Below are positions 1 through 8,014 of a stretch of 64,000 nt of DNA, piece after piece. Positions within the stretch are counted from its first letter, which is position 1. Every line of letters starts with the position of its first letter. Location: NCBI RefSeq assembly GCF_014466955.1, contig NZ_AP023396.1, positions 3,162,001 to 3,226,000 on the forward strand, read 5' to 3'. The notes beneath the pieces were generated by a model. That model ran no database searches, was not told the origin of the DNA, and was given only the letters and a program-made list of their open reading frames with translations. The translations under genes and the position numbers were made by a program. The DNA comes from Nocardia wallacei. Its GTDB lineage: Bacteria > Actinomycetota > Actinomycetes > Mycobacteriales > Mycobacteriaceae.

Positions 1-1
1 G

Positions 2-373
2 GCGTGGGTGCCCGGCGCGGCGGTGCCGTCGGAGTGGGCCGACTACTACCGGCACCTGTCCGAATTCAGCGGGATCACGGTGGAATCCGGCGGGCGGCCG
101 GAGCCGATCGAGGACATCCTGGATCGCGTGGCCGCCTCCGATACGCTGGTCAGCTTCACCGGGGTGGGGTTCCGGACGCCCTGGCATCCGCATATTCGCC
201 GGGTTCCGGTGGTCGACCCCATCCCGGCGTATCCGCACGCGCTGCTGTGGTCGACCGCCAATCCGCATCCCGGCCTGCCGGATCTGGTCGCGTACTTCCG
301 CGACAACTACAACGGCGATATCGCCGCCGAATGCTGGATCCCGGAGCCGGACCGGGCGCTGTTCCGGCCGTGA
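2..373 (+). CDS. LysR-family regulator, C-terminal part (cut by window edge)
   Basis: The reading frame is open from the window edge and ends with a TGA after 124 codons, so only the C-terminal part is visible. Segments such as VPSEWADYYRHL, LVSFTGVGFRTPW and LLWSTANPHPGLPDLVAYF resemble the effector-binding half of LysR-type transcription factors, whose last helix typically packs before a short charged tail. The DNA-binding helix-turn-helix would lie outside the window, so the regulator class is inferred from weak similarity only. It is followed by an 86-nt gap and then the promoter of the leader-controlled ABC-F gene. Confidence 0.55.
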   Translation, partial: AWVPGAAVPSEWADYYRHLSEFSGITVESGGRPEPIEDILDRVAASDTLVSFTGVGFRTPWHPHIRRVPVVDPIPAYPHALLWSTANPHPGLPDLVAYFRDNYNGDIAAECWIPEPDRALFRP

Positions 374-422
374 GCTGACGAGCGCTCGATTCCCCGGTTC
401 GGTGCGTCGCGGCGGAAAAGCC

Positions 423-459
423 TTCGACGCCGCTGCGCGATCTTGTTACCCTCGACCTC
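423..459 (+). promoter_or_regulatory. Promoter for leaderless leader peptide and ABC-F gene
   Basis: TTCGAC (423-428), an 18-nt spacer and TACCCT (447-452) form a good actinobacterial sigma-70-type promoter. The predicted transcript start, seven nt after the -10 box, coincides with the GTG at 460, so the mRNA would be leaderless. Spacing and hexamers are seen; activity is inferred. Confidence 0.55.
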
Positions 460-480
460 GTGCATTTGTACTTCCTCTAG
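460..480 (+). CDS. Putative drug-sensing leader peptide (MHLYFL)
   Basis: GTG CAT TTG TAC TTC CTC TAG encodes the six-residue peptide MHLYFL. It sits at the predicted transcript start and 137 nt upstream of the ABC-F gene. Its length and aromatic/aliphatic composition closely resemble MYLIFM, the leader peptide that controls the macrolide-resistance ABC-F gene msrD by ribosome stalling. No Shine-Dalgarno sequence precedes it, which fits leaderless translation. The stalling function is inferred by analogy. It could also be a chance short frame, but promoter position, length and downstream gene type all agree. Confidence 0.55.
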   Translation: MHLYFL

Positions 481-487
481 AAACTCC

Positions 488-604
488 GGGCCGCGTCCGC
501 GTCGGCGGATCGCCGCAGGCCCCGTTCCGATGTCCCGTCGCGCCCTCGGCGCGCATTCATCGATCACGGCACACTTCCCTTTCCGCAGTGCGGTGGCGTG
601 TGCC
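488..604 (+). promoter_or_regulatory. Attenuator-like leader RNA with nested stem-loops
   Basis: Between the leader peptide and the ABC-F start several inverted repeats occur. GGGCC/GGCCC (488-492/518-522) encloses CGGCG-GAT-CGCCG (503-515); CGCGCC-CTC-GGCGCG lies at 539-553; and GGCACAC/GTGTGCC (568-574/598-604) ends one nucleotide before the ggagg ribosome-binding site (606-610). This arrangement would suit a switch in which a stalled ribosome on the leader changes access to the start of the resistance gene. The repeats are seen; the switching mechanism is inferred. Confidence 0.45.
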
Positions 605-616
605 CGGAGGAAGACA

Positions 617-2260
617 ATGACCATCCGGATTCGACCTGCCCGGGCGCGGGCGCAATTGACCTGTTCCGACCTCCGTGTACAGCGCGGTGAACGCACCGTG
701 CTCGACGGTGTCGACCTGACCGTCGGGCCCGGCTCGCGGTGGGGTGTCGTCGGCGAGAACGGGCGCGGCAAGTCCACATTGCTGCACGTGCTCGCCGGAC
801 TGCTGACACCCGACGCGGGCCGCGTGCAGCGGATCGGCACACTGGCACTGGCCACCCAGGAGATGCCCGACCACGACGAACGCACGATCGGCGACGTCGT
901 CGACGAACACCTGGCGGCCGCCCGCGACGCCGTGCGGCGGCTCGACGCGGCCGCCGCGGCGCTGACCGAGGGCCGTCCCGGCGCCGACGAAGAGTACAGC
1001 GCGGCATTGGATCTCGCGCAACTGCTGGACGCCTGGGACGCCGATCGCCGCGTCGATGTGGCCCTGGCGGGACTCGGGGCGGTGACCGATCGCGAGCGCC
1101 CACTGCGGACGCTGTCGGTGGGGCAGCGGTACCGGGTGCGGCTGGCGGTGCTGCTGGCCGCGGGCGACGACTTCCTGCTGCTGGACGAGCCGACCAATCA
1201 CCTCGACCGGGCCGCGCTGGAGTTCCTGACCGCCCGGTTGCGTGCCTTCGCCGGTGGCATCGTGGTGGTGAGCCACGATCGGGCCCTGCTGTCGGATGTC
1301 GCGGAGACGATCCTGGATCTGGATCCGACCCGCGACGGCAGGCCGCGCGTCTACGGCGGCGGCTACTCCGGCTACCGGGCCGGGCGGCACGCCGAACTCG
1401 AGCGCTGGGCGGAGGAATATCAACAGCAGCAGACCGACCGCGCGCGGCTGGCGCAGGATCTGTCGGCGGCGCAGAACCGACTGGTGACGGGATGGCGGCC
1501 CGACAAGGGCACCGGCAAACACCAGCGCGCCACCCGGGCCGGGTCGCTGGCCCGCGCCGTGCACCGGCGGCAGGACGAGCTGGAACGGCATCGGATCACC
1601 GCGCCGACGCCGCCGCAACGGTTCGCGATGCCGGAACTACCTGCCCGCCAAGGGGTTACGCTCGTGCGCGTCGAAGAGGTGACCGTGGCGGGCCGTGTGG
1701 TGCGGCCGGTCGATCTGGCGCTGGACTCCGGTGACCGCCTGGTGATCGCGGGCCCCAACGGTGCGGGCAAATCGACGCTGCTGGCGGTGCTCGCCGGAAC
1801 GCTCGAACCCGATGCGGGGCAGGTGCATCGGGCTCGTCGCGCGCGAATCCATCTGCTACGCCAGGAATCTCGTCATCCGCTGCGGCGCCGCGCGCGTGAG
1901 CTGTACCGCGCGCACGTCGAGGCGGCGGTGAGCGCGGGGGTGCTGGCCGAGTCCGAGGTGGTCGGCCTGTCATCGCTGGGGCTGCTGAGCTCCCACGAGG
2001 CGAACAAGCCGATCGGCGAACTCTCCATGGGCCAGCAGCGCCGCCTGGACCTCGCCTGCGCCCTGGCCTCCCGGCCGCACCTGCTGCTCCTCGACGAGCC
2101 GACCAACCATCTCTCGATCACCCTGGTCGACGAGCTCACCGAGGCCCTGCGTGCCACCCCGGCCGCGGTCGTGGTGGCCACCCACGACCGCCAACTTCAG
2201 CGCGACCTGCGGGATTGGCCGCGGCTGTCCCTGCACCCGCCGGTCCCCGCCCGCCCCTGA
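617..2260 (+). CDS. ABC-F ribosome-protection ATPase (antibiotic-resistance type)
   Basis: The 547-residue protein has two ABC ATPase domains and no membrane segments, the layout of ABC-F proteins that act on the ribosome E site and displace drugs. The first domain has Walker [10 protein letters not shown] (about residue 46), signature LSVGQ (about 165) and [11 protein letters not shown] (about 188). A charged linker follows, then GPNGAGKST (about 379), LSMGQQ (about 468) and [12 protein letters not shown]. The segment [26 protein letters not shown] is typical of the actinomycete CarA/SrmB/TlrC resistance branch. The ATG at 617 is chosen for the ggagg at 606-610. Expression is probably controlled by the upstream MHLYFL leader. 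The exact drug class cannot be read from sequence. Confidence 0.85.
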   Translation: MTIRIRPARARAQLTCSDLRVQRGERTVLDGVDLTVGPGSRWGVVGENGRGKSTLLHVLAGLLTPDAGRVQRIGTLALATQEMPDHDERTIGDVVDEHLAAARDAVRRLDAAAAALTEGRPGADEEYSAALDLAQLLDAWDADRRVDVALAGLGAVTDRERPLRTLSVGQRYRVRLAVLLAAGDDFLLLDEPTNHLDRAALEFLTARLRAFAGGIVVVSHDRALLSDVAETILDLDPTRDGRPRVYGGGYSGYRAGRHAELERWAEEYQQQQTDRARLAQDLSAAQNRLVTGWRPDKGTGKHQRATRAGSLARAVHRRQDELERHRITAPTPPQRFAMPELPARQGVTLVRVEEVTVAGRVVRPVDLALDSGDRLVIAGPNGAGKSTLLAVLAGTLEPDAGQVHRARRARIHLLRQESRHPLRRRARELYRAHVEAAVSAGVLAESEVVGLSSLGLLSSHEANKPIGELSMGQQRRLDLACALASRPHLLLLDEPTNHLSITLVDELTEALRATPAAVVVATHDRQLQRDLRDWPRLSLHPPVPARP

Positions 2261-2263
2261 TCC

Positions 2264-2434
2264 GTGGCAGGCGGGCCAGCGTAGCGGCGGTGGGGGCTGT
2301 CATGGTGGTCGGTGGTGTCCGTGGCAGGCGGGCCAGCGTAGCGGCGGTGGGGGCTGTCATGGTGGTCGGTGGTGTCCGTGGCAGGCGGGCCAGCGTAGCG
2401 GCGGTGGGGGCTGGCATGGCGTTCGGTGGCATCT
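2264..2434. repeat. 57-bp tandem repeat, three copies (minisatellite)
   Basis: Three copies begin at 2264, 2321 and 2378 with GTGGCAGGCGGGCCAGCGTA. The first two are essentially identical over 57 bp and the third diverges in its second half. The array fills most of the gap between the convergent ABC-F and TetR genes. Because 57 is divisible by three it stays open in frame (a 19-residue period), but I see no ribosome-binding site and no reason to call a gene. It resembles the intergenic MIRU/VNTR loci of mycobacteria in size and position. Confidence 0.85.
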
Positions 2435-2463
2435 ATGGCGGGGCGGCGTTCGGTGCGGCGGGG

Positions 2464-3030
2464 TCAGGGCGGCGGGGTGAGGTGGCGGTCCACCAGGGCG
2501 GCCGCCAGGTGGACCGGGTCGGTGCCCGGGGCGACCAGCTCGAGGCTGCGGTTGGCCACCAGCACCGCGGTGCCGTGCACGCTCGCCCACAGCTGGAGTG
2601 CGCGCTGTCCACTGTCGTCGGCGGTGCACTCGGCGACGAGGTCGGCGAAGCGGCGATACATCGGGAGGGTCCGGCGGCGGAGTTGTTCGCCGGATCCTTC
2701 CAGCAGGTCGTGGCGGAACATGAGGGCGAACATCTCCGGCCGGTCGGCGGCGAAGCGCACATAGTCGGCGGTCATCCGCTCGATCCGGGTCCGTGCGGGC
2801 TGTTGCGCGTGCGCCTCGAAACGTGTTTGCAGATCGGTGAATCCGCGCGCGGCGATCGCCGACAGCAGCGCCGCGTGGGTCGGGAAGTACCGCCGGGGCG
2901 CCCCGTGCGAGACCCCCGACTGCCGTGCGATCGTCCGCAGCCCGAGCCGTGCCACCCCCTGCTCCTCCAGCAGCTCGACCCCGACCGCCACCAGGCGATC
3001 GCGCAGCGACTCCTCTGTCATGGACGCCAT
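2464..3030 (-). CDS. TetR-family transcriptional regulator
   Basis: The 188-residue protein begins with a TetR-type helix-turn-helix: LLEEQGVARLGLRTIARQSG followed by SHGAPRRYFPTHAALLSAIA (residues about 18-57), then an all-helical ligand domain (DYVRFAADRPEMFALMFR). It is divergent from the acyltransferase gene at 3120, and the 89-nt gap carries two copies of a palindrome, so it very probably represses itself and that neighbour. An alternative ATG lies three codons downstream (3021). The ligand is unknown; an acyl or lipid ligand would fit the neighbour but is inference. Confidence 0.85.
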   Translation of the reverse strand: MASMTEESLRDRLVAVGVELLEEQGVARLGLRTIARQSGVSHGAPRRYFPTHAALLSAIAARGFTDLQTRFEAHAQQPARTRIERMTADYVRFAADRPEMFALMFRHDLLEGSGEQLRRRTLPMYRRFADLVAECTADDSGQRALQLWASVHGTAVLVANRSLELVAPGTDPVHLAAALVDRHLTPPP

Positions 3031-3059
3031 TGTGCCCGCACCCGCCGCACGCCCAGTGC

Positions 3060-3097
3060 GTAGACACTGTCTGCCGACTCTGGTAGACAGTGTCTAC
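3060..3097. promoter_or_regulatory. Double palindromic TetR operator
   Basis: Two 15-bp palindromes share TAGACA...TGTCT. One lies at 3060-3074 (GTAGACA-C-TGTCTGC, one mismatch) and one at 3083-3097 (GTAGACA-G-TGTCTAC, perfect). Their centres are 23 bp apart, about two helical turns, and lie midway between the divergent TetR and plsC-like genes. This is the expected binding site of the adjacent TetR protein as two dimers. Confidence 0.75.
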
Positions 3098-3119
3098 GCA
3101 TTCTCGGGAAAGGTGATCG

Positions 3120-3788
3120 ATGGCGTATCGGTTGTTGAAGTACGTGCTGATCGGACCGCTGCTGTGGCTGCTCGGGCGGCCGGAGGTGGAAGGGCTGCAC
3201 CATGTTCCGCGATCGGGCCCGGTGATCGTGGCGGCCAATCATCTGGCGGCCATCGATTCGCTGTATCTCGCTCTGGTGCTGCCGCGGCGGATCACGTTCC
3301 TCGCCAAGCGGGAGTACTTCACCGAGCGTGGGCTGCGCGGCCGGATCAACCGATGGGTGATGACGGCGACCGGCCAGGTGGCGGTGGACCGCTCCGGCGG
3401 TTCCGCCTCGACCGCCGCCCTGGACGCGGCCGCGCGCATTCTCGAATCCGGCGGCGTGTGGGGCATCCACCCCGAAGGCACCCGCTCACCCGACGGCCGG
3501 GTCTACCGCGGCCGCACCGGCGCCATCCGAGTCGCCATGCGCACCGGCGCACCTCTGGTCCCGGTAGCCCTGTCCGGCACCGACCTGGTGAACCGCCGCG
3601 GCCGCCGTCTACTCCGCCCCGCCCGCGTCCACATCGTCTTCGGCCGCCCCCGCACCTTCCCGCCCCTCGACCGCCCCACCGTCCGCACCGAAACCGACGC
3701 CCTGATGACCGAACTGGCCCACCGCTGCGGCCGCCACTACGTGGACCACTACGCCACCCACTTCACCCCCACCCCGGCGAACCACTAG
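3120..3788 (+). CDS. 1-acyl-sn-glycerol-3-phosphate acyltransferase (PlsC family)
   Basis: This 222-residue protein carries the acyltransferase block NHLAAIDS (the catalytic HX4D motif, about residues 40-47) and the phosphate-binding block HPEGTRSPDG (about 118-127), followed by GAPLVPVAL. It would transfer an acyl chain to lysophosphatidate or a related acceptor at the inner face of the membrane. AAAGG precedes the ATG. It is divergent from a TetR gene and almost certainly under its control through the double operator. Its last four bases overlap the convergent phosphotransferase gene. Substrate choice among lysophospholipids is not determined. Confidence 0.85.
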   Translation: MAYRLLKYVLIGPLLWLLGRPEVEGLHHVPRSGPVIVAANHLAAIDSLYLALVLPRRITFLAKREYFTERGLRGRINRWVMTATGQVAVDRSGGSASTAALDAAARILESGGVWGIHPEGTRSPDGRVYRGRTGAIRVAMRTGAPLVPVALSGTDLVNRRGRRLLRPARVHIVFGRPRTFPPLDRPTVRTETDALMTELAHRCGRHYVDHYATHFTPTPANH

Positions 3789-4723
3789 TCCCATCCCACC
3801 CGCCGCCGCAACCACTCCCGTGTCACCGCGCCCGAACGAGCCTGGTGGGCACGGAGTCTCGGCGAGCGCGGTGGCACGGGCAGGCGGCTGTTGTACGTCC
3901 AGAATCCGGTCAGCGCGCACACGAGCGCATCGATGGCCGCCGGGTCGACCGCGCGGGTGAGAGGGTGTGCGGTGAGGATCGGATCGGGGTCGACGCCGTC
4001 GAGGGCGATCGACGGCGCCAAGATGACCAGGTCGGCCCAGGCCGCGCCGCGGCAGGGCGCGGCCCAGTCGACCACGCAGACGATGCCGTCGGAGCCGAGG
4101 AGCATATTGTCCGGCCGAAGATCGCTGTGCAGCAACGTCTCTCCGGCACAGTGTGTCGGCCAGGTGGACTCCAGGTCGGCCAGTAGGTCCAGATTGCGCC
4201 GTGACCAGTCGTCGAGATCCGGCGGCGGGCCGTGCTCGGCGAACTGCTGCCAGCGGCTCAGCGCGCGCCCGTAGGCATCGGTGACGGCGCGCATCCCCGG
4301 CAGCGGGCTGGGCGTCAGCGCATCGGCCAGGCGCTCGACCGTGGCCAGTACGGCGGCCAGATCCGCGGGTTCGCGCAGCCGCGGATGGCGGCCCGCGACA
4401 TCGTCGAACACCATCGCGAACCAGCCATCGATCTCGGCGGTGAACCGCAGCGGCGGCGCGGGTACCGACCGCGGCAACCCCGCCGCGACCCCGGCCTCGG
4501 CCCGGTACATCCCGGCCAGGGCGTCGTCGACGGGAATCGCCTTCGCGAACGCCCTGCGTCCGTCGGCCAGGACCAGCCGGGCGGCCAGGCCGTGGGTGAA
4601 CCCGCCCGCCTGCCCGGCCGCCGCCCGGACCTCGCCGCCGAGTCCGCGCTCGAGTTCGGCCCGGACCGAGCGCGGCAACTCGGCCCATTCGGTCCGGAAC
4701 GAGGTACTGTCCTCAACCACCAT
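3785..4723 (-). CDS. Aminoglycoside-phosphotransferase-like (APH) kinase
   Basis: The 312-residue protein has the protein-kinase-like APH fold. LLHSDLRPDNMLL supplies the catalytic HxDxxxxN loop and VCVVDWAAPCRG the metal-binding aspartate (DW in place of DFG). The N-lobe carries a nucleotide-binding lysine in AFAKAIP. Family members phosphorylate aminoglycosides, choline, fructosamine or other small molecules, and the substrate here cannot be assigned. The ATG at 4723 is preferred; in-frame GTG codons at 4741 and 4759 would add 6 or 12 residues. The 3' end overlaps the convergent acyltransferase by 4 nt. Confidence 0.75.
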   Translation of the reverse strand: MVVEDSTSFRTEWAELPRSVRAELERGLGGEVRAAAGQAGGFTHGLAARLVLADGRRAFAKAIPVDDALAGMYRAEAGVAAGLPRSVPAPPLRFTAEIDGWFAMVFDDVAGRHPRLREPADLAAVLATVERLADALTPSPLPGMRAVTDAYGRALSRWQQFAEHGPPPDLDDWSRRNLDLLADLESTWPTHCAGETLLHSDLRPDNMLLGSDGIVCVVDWAAPCRGAAWADLVILAPSIALDGVDPDPILTAHPLTRAVDPAAIDALVCALTGFWTYNSRLPVPPRSPRLRAHQARSGAVTREWLRRRVGWD

Positions 4724-4775
4724 CGCACCATGGTGAGCCACACCGGGTGCGCGCTCCACCTATTTGCCGCGGCTG

Positions 4776-5114
4776 CTACAGCCCGAAACTTCCGCCGCCG
4801 GAGGGCCTCTTGAAGTCGACGGTCGTGCCGTAGGCGGTGGCCGTGGTGCCCGGTGCGATGGCGGCCTCGGCGGGGCCGGAACAATTGTCGGAGCGGTAGA
4901 TGTACGCCGTGCGGTCGCTGGTGTGGTTCTCCACGGTGATGTCCATGGGGCCGATATCGATGCAGCCCGCCAAATCGTTGTAGCGGTCCTGATACACGAT
5001 CCCGTTGATGATCGCGATCTCATCCCCGGCGGCCGGTGCGGCGGGCGCGGCGAACAATGTCGCGACAACTCCGGCCGCCATGGCGAATACCTTCACGACA
5101 ACCGAGCATCCCAA
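4776..5114 (-). CDS. Small secreted protein of unknown function
   Basis: The 112-residue product starts with a classical signal peptide (VVKVFAMAAGVVATLFAAPAA, ending near APAAG around residue 29). The mature part of about 80 residues has two cysteines (AGCIDIG and DNCSG) that could form one disulphide, and a pattern rich in beta-type residues (MDITVENHTSDRTAYIYRSD). It ends in a glycine/serine tail. No family is recognised. It is transcribed alone on the minus strand, divergent from the PPOX gene. Confidence 0.6.
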   Translation of the reverse strand: MGCSVVVKVFAMAAGVVATLFAAPAAPAAGDEIAIINGIVYQDRYNDLAGCIDIGPMDITVENHTSDRTAYIYRSDNCSGPAEAAIAPGTTATAYGTTVDFKRPSGGGSFGL

Positions 5115-5283
5115 CGGTCATGGATAGGGACAAGCCCCCGAAACCTCCGGCGGGACGAAATCGGGCGCGGCTGTCGCCGGCGCGGACTCGCTGCGATGAA
5201 TTCGCCGGGCAGGCGCCGTCATAACGGGTATCAGGGTCGGTCGGTGTGCTGACCGGCGCGGAATACGAAACCGAGGAAGACGC

Positions 5284-5691
5284 ATGGCGCGACTGACAGG
5301 CAAGGTGCGAGAGTTGTTCGACGGCAAGAATTTTGCCGTATTGTCCACGCTCGAACCGGACGGCGGACCACAGGCGACAGTGGTATGGGTCGAGCGTGAC
5401 GGGGACGACCTCGTCTTCGCGTTGCCCGGTCGCCGCCGCAAGGTCGCCAACCTCCGAAGGGATCCCAGGGCGGCTGTCACGGTTTTCGACGCGGCCAGTC
5501 CGTACGACAGTGTCCAGGTGCAGGGCACGGCGACGATCCTGGACGATCCGGACGGCGTCCTGATCCAGCAGGTTTCGCACAAGTACACCGGTGGGCCCTA
5601 CCCCGGCTTCGCCGGGCCGGACCCGCAATGGGTGACCGTGCGAGTCACCGTCGACAAGGTCACCACCACGTGGTCGGAGGGATCGGCGTAG
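5284..5691 (+). CDS. PPOX-class F420/FMN-binding oxidoreductase
   Basis: The 135-residue protein has the split-barrel flavin-binding fold of pyridoxamine-phosphate-oxidase-like proteins: FAVLSTLEPDGGPQATVVWV near the N-terminus, then GRRRKVANLRRDPRAAVTVFD (the cofactor phosphate-binding strand, about residues 50-70) and QVQGTATIL. Actinobacterial members of this size use F420 or FMN, and physiological substrates are mostly unknown. GAGGA precedes the ATG. Single gene, divergent from the small secreted protein and convergent with the next gene. Confidence 0.8.
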   Translation: MARLTGKVRELFDGKNFAVLSTLEPDGGPQATVVWVERDGDDLVFALPGRRRKVANLRRDPRAAVTVFDAASPYDSVQVQGTATILDDPDGVLIQQVSHKYTGGPYPGFAGPDPQWVTVRVTVDKVTTTWSEGSA

Positions 5692-5717
5692 CCGGATGCT
5701 TCCACGATCGCGACGGC

Positions 5718-6326
5718 TTATGCGTTCCGGACGGCGGGGCGGTCCCGGTGGTCCCAATTGACCAGGACGTCGGGCTCTTCGGGGGTGCTGCGGCGGTGGT
5801 GGAGCAGGGCGTCGACGGTGAAGGCGTCGGCGGGGGCGGTGGTGCGGCGCAGGGCGGGCTCCGACAGGCGCAGTTCGATGGTGAGGTCGAAGTCGAGGCC
5901 GCGGCCCAGCAGCATCGGGCCCGCGACGAACAGGACGGTGGCGGGGGTGGCGGGAAGGACTGTGGCGCGGGCGGACCGGTCGCTGGACTCGTCCCAGAGG
6001 GCGGGGAGCCAGCGGTGCCGGCGGCGTAGTGCCTGCAGCACTTCACGATCCAGGCCGGGATAGTCGAACCAGGCTGTGCGATAGGTTGTTTCGTCGCGGC
6101 CGTACTCCAGGCGCAGCGACGCGGGACGGACGTAGTCGTGCAGGGCGACGACCCCGGACGGGCGGCCCAGAGCGGGCAGGCGGGCGGCGACGGTGCGGGC
6201 GAAACCCACGGGGTCGGCCGCGTCGGCGCCGTCGACCGCGACCACGGCCGGTCGGGGCAGGGCGAGCGCGCGCTCGGTGACGAGGTCCGCCAGGGCGTCG
6301 GTGGTGATCGGGGCGAACGGGGGCAC
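5718..6326 (-). CDS. Uridine-kinase-like protein with degenerate P-loop
   Basis: The 202-residue protein matches actinobacterial uridine-kinase-like proteins: PAVVAVDGADAADPVGFA (residues about 25-43), then ALHDYVRPASLRLEYGRD, TYRTAWFDYPGLDREVL, and a C-terminal FVAGPMLLGRGLDFDLTIEL. In active relatives the first segment reads roughly VDGxDGAGKTT. Here the GKT/S is missing (ADAADPVGF), so ATP binding through a normal Walker A is doubtful. The GTG at 6326 is the only reasonable start. It may be a pseudo-kinase or use another binding mode. Confidence 0.6.
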   Translation of the reverse strand: MPPFAPITTDALADLVTERALALPRPAVVAVDGADAADPVGFARTVAARLPALGRPSGVVALHDYVRPASLRLEYGRDETTYRTAWFDYPGLDREVLQALRRRHRWLPALWDESSDRSARATVLPATPATVLFVAGPMLLGRGLDFDLTIELRLSEPALRRTTAPADAFTVDALLHHRRSTPEEPDVLVNWDHRDRPAVRNA

Positions 6327-6445
6327 CCGACCATGATGCCCGCGCCGCGCCGCGCGAGACCCGGGTCACGGACCCGGTGAGCCGGGCGCCGGAAGATGTT
6401 CGCCATTGTTTAACCTGAGCAGGTTCATTCCCGGAAGGACGGTTG

Positions 6446-7267
6446 ATGGCGACGATCGAAGAGGCCCTCGAGATCGAACGGCTCGAGCGGGACATCTTCC
6501 GTGGCGCGTCCACGAAGACCCAGCTGCCACGAACCTTCGGCGGGCAGGTCGCCGGACAGGCGCTGGTGTCGGCCGTGCGAACGGTGGACCCGTCGTACCA
6601 GGTGCACTCGCTGCACGGTTACTTCCTGCGGCCGGGCAACCCGCAGGAGCGCACGGTCTACCTCGTCGAGCGCATCCGCGACGGGCGGTCCTTCTGCACC
6701 CGCCGGGTGACCGGCGTGCAGAACGGCGAGGCCATCTTCACCATGTCGGCGTCGTTCCACATCGGCGACCAGGGGCCCGAGCATCAGGACGAGATGCCGG
6801 AAGTCCCACTGCCGCACGATCTTCCGGACGCCCGCACCTCGATGAGCCCGGAGGCGCTGTGGGCCATGCGGGAATGGGAGCACTGGGACATCCGCACCAT
6901 CCCGCAGGAACAGGTGACCCGCAAGAACGGCCTGGTCGCGCAGCAGCAGGTGTGGTTCCGCTACCGGCACTCGCTGCCCGACGACCCGCTGTTCCACGTG
7001 TGCACGCTCGCCTACATGAGCGATATGACGCTGCTGGGATCGTCGAAGGTGATCCACCCCGACGAGCCGACCCAGAACGCGTCACTGGACCACGCCATGT
7101 GGTTCCTGCGCCCGTTCCGCGCCGACGACTGGCTGCTCTACGACCAGGCCTCGCCGTCGGCCGGCTTCGGCCGCGCGCTGACCGGCGGGCGGATCTTCAA
7201 CCAGGAGGGTCAGCTCGTCGCGGCCGTCGTCCAGGAGGGCCTCATCCGCCACCTGCGCGAGGGCTGA
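6446..7267 (+). CDS. tesB: Acyl-CoA thioesterase II
   Basis: The 273-residue protein is a double hot-dog acyl-CoA thioesterase of the TesB family. It hydrolyses acyl-CoA to free fatty acid and CoA in the cytoplasm. Visible features are FGGQVAGQALVSAVRTV in the first hot-dog domain, SLHGYFLRPGN, the catalytic aspartate in SLDHAMWF (about residue 215) and SPSAGFGR plus QEG near the C-terminus. GGAAGG at 6432-6437 selects the ATG at 6446. It corresponds to M. tuberculosis tesB2 (Rv2605c), which lies beside pdxT; here about 6.4 kb of extra genes separate the two. Confidence 0.9.
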   Translation: MATIEEALEIERLERDIFRGASTKTQLPRTFGGQVAGQALVSAVRTVDPSYQVHSLHGYFLRPGNPQERTVYLVERIRDGRSFCTRRVTGVQNGEAIFTMSASFHIGDQGPEHQDEMPEVPLPHDLPDARTSMSPEALWAMREWEHWDIRTIPQEQVTRKNGLVAQQQVWFRYRHSLPDDPLFHVCTLAYMSDMTLLGSSKVIHPDEPTQNASLDHAMWFLRPFRADDWLLYDQASPSAGFGRALTGGRIFNQEGQLVAAVVQEGLIRHLREG

Positions 7268-7366
7268 CCTCCGTTTGAGGCCCCCCGCCGTCGGGTAGCC
7301 GTTCGATAGCTGACGGGCTGGTCACTGCCCGCTGCGCGGTGCCACCGTCGAGGCGAGGAGGCTGCG

Positions 7367-8014
7367 ATGGTCGATGTGTTCGTCGTCGACGACCACGAGG
7401 TCGTCCGGCGCGGACTGCGTGACCTCCTCGACGAGACCCCCGATCTGACGTTCGTCGGCGAGGCCGACACCTGCGCCGCGGCGCGCGCCCGCGTCCCGGC
7501 CGTCCATCCGGATGTCGTCGTCCTCGACTTCCGGCTGCCCGACGGCAACGGCGACGAGCTGTGCCGGGACCTGCTGACCGCGGTGCCCGGACTGCGCTGC
7601 CTGATGCTCACCGCGTTCGCCGACGAACCCTCGATGCTCGGCGCGATAGTCGCGGGCGCCGACGGCTATCTGGTCAAGGACGCGCGCGGCCCCGAACTCG
7701 TCGAAGCCATCCGGGAGATCGCCGCCGGACGGTCACTGCTGGATTCGCGCGCCACGGCCGCCGTGGTCGCGGCGCTGCGGACCCAGGCCGAGTGGCAGGA
7801 CGGGCCCCTCGCCGAGCTGACCGAGCGCGAGCGGGCGGTGCTCGGGCTCCTGGGCCGCGGGCTCACCAACCGGCAGATCGCGCAGCGAATGTTCTTGTCG
7901 GAGAAGACGATCAAGAATTACGTGTCGCGGGTGCTGCGCAAGCTCGACGTGCGGGGCCGGACCGAGGCGGCGGTGCTGGCCGCCCGGATGGGGCTGATCC
8001 ACACCCGGCAGTGA
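7367..8014 (+). CDS. NarL/LuxR-type response regulator, DevR (DosR)-like
   Basis: The 215-residue regulator has a receiver domain ([13 protein letters not shown], phospho-acceptor Asp54 in [15 protein letters not shown] lysine) and a LuxR helix-turn-helix ([36 protein letters not shown]). Segments such as [32 protein letters not shown] and IKNYVSR follow mycobacterial DevR/DosR closely. No partner kinase is adjacent. It converges with an Acg-type nitroreductase gene whose relatives belong to the DosR regulon. A role in hypoxia or redox response is an inference. GGAGG precedes the ATG. Confidence 0.8.
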   Translation: MVDVFVVDDHEVVRRGLRDLLDETPDLTFVGEADTCAAARARVPAVHPDVVVLDFRLPDGNGDELCRDLLTAVPGLRCLMLTAFADEPSMLGAIVAGADGYLVKDARGPELVEAIREIAAGRSLLDSRATAAVVAALRTQAEWQDGPLAELTERERAVLGLLGRGLTNRQIAQRMFLSEKTIKNYVSRVLRKLDVRGRTEAAVLAARMGLIHTRQ

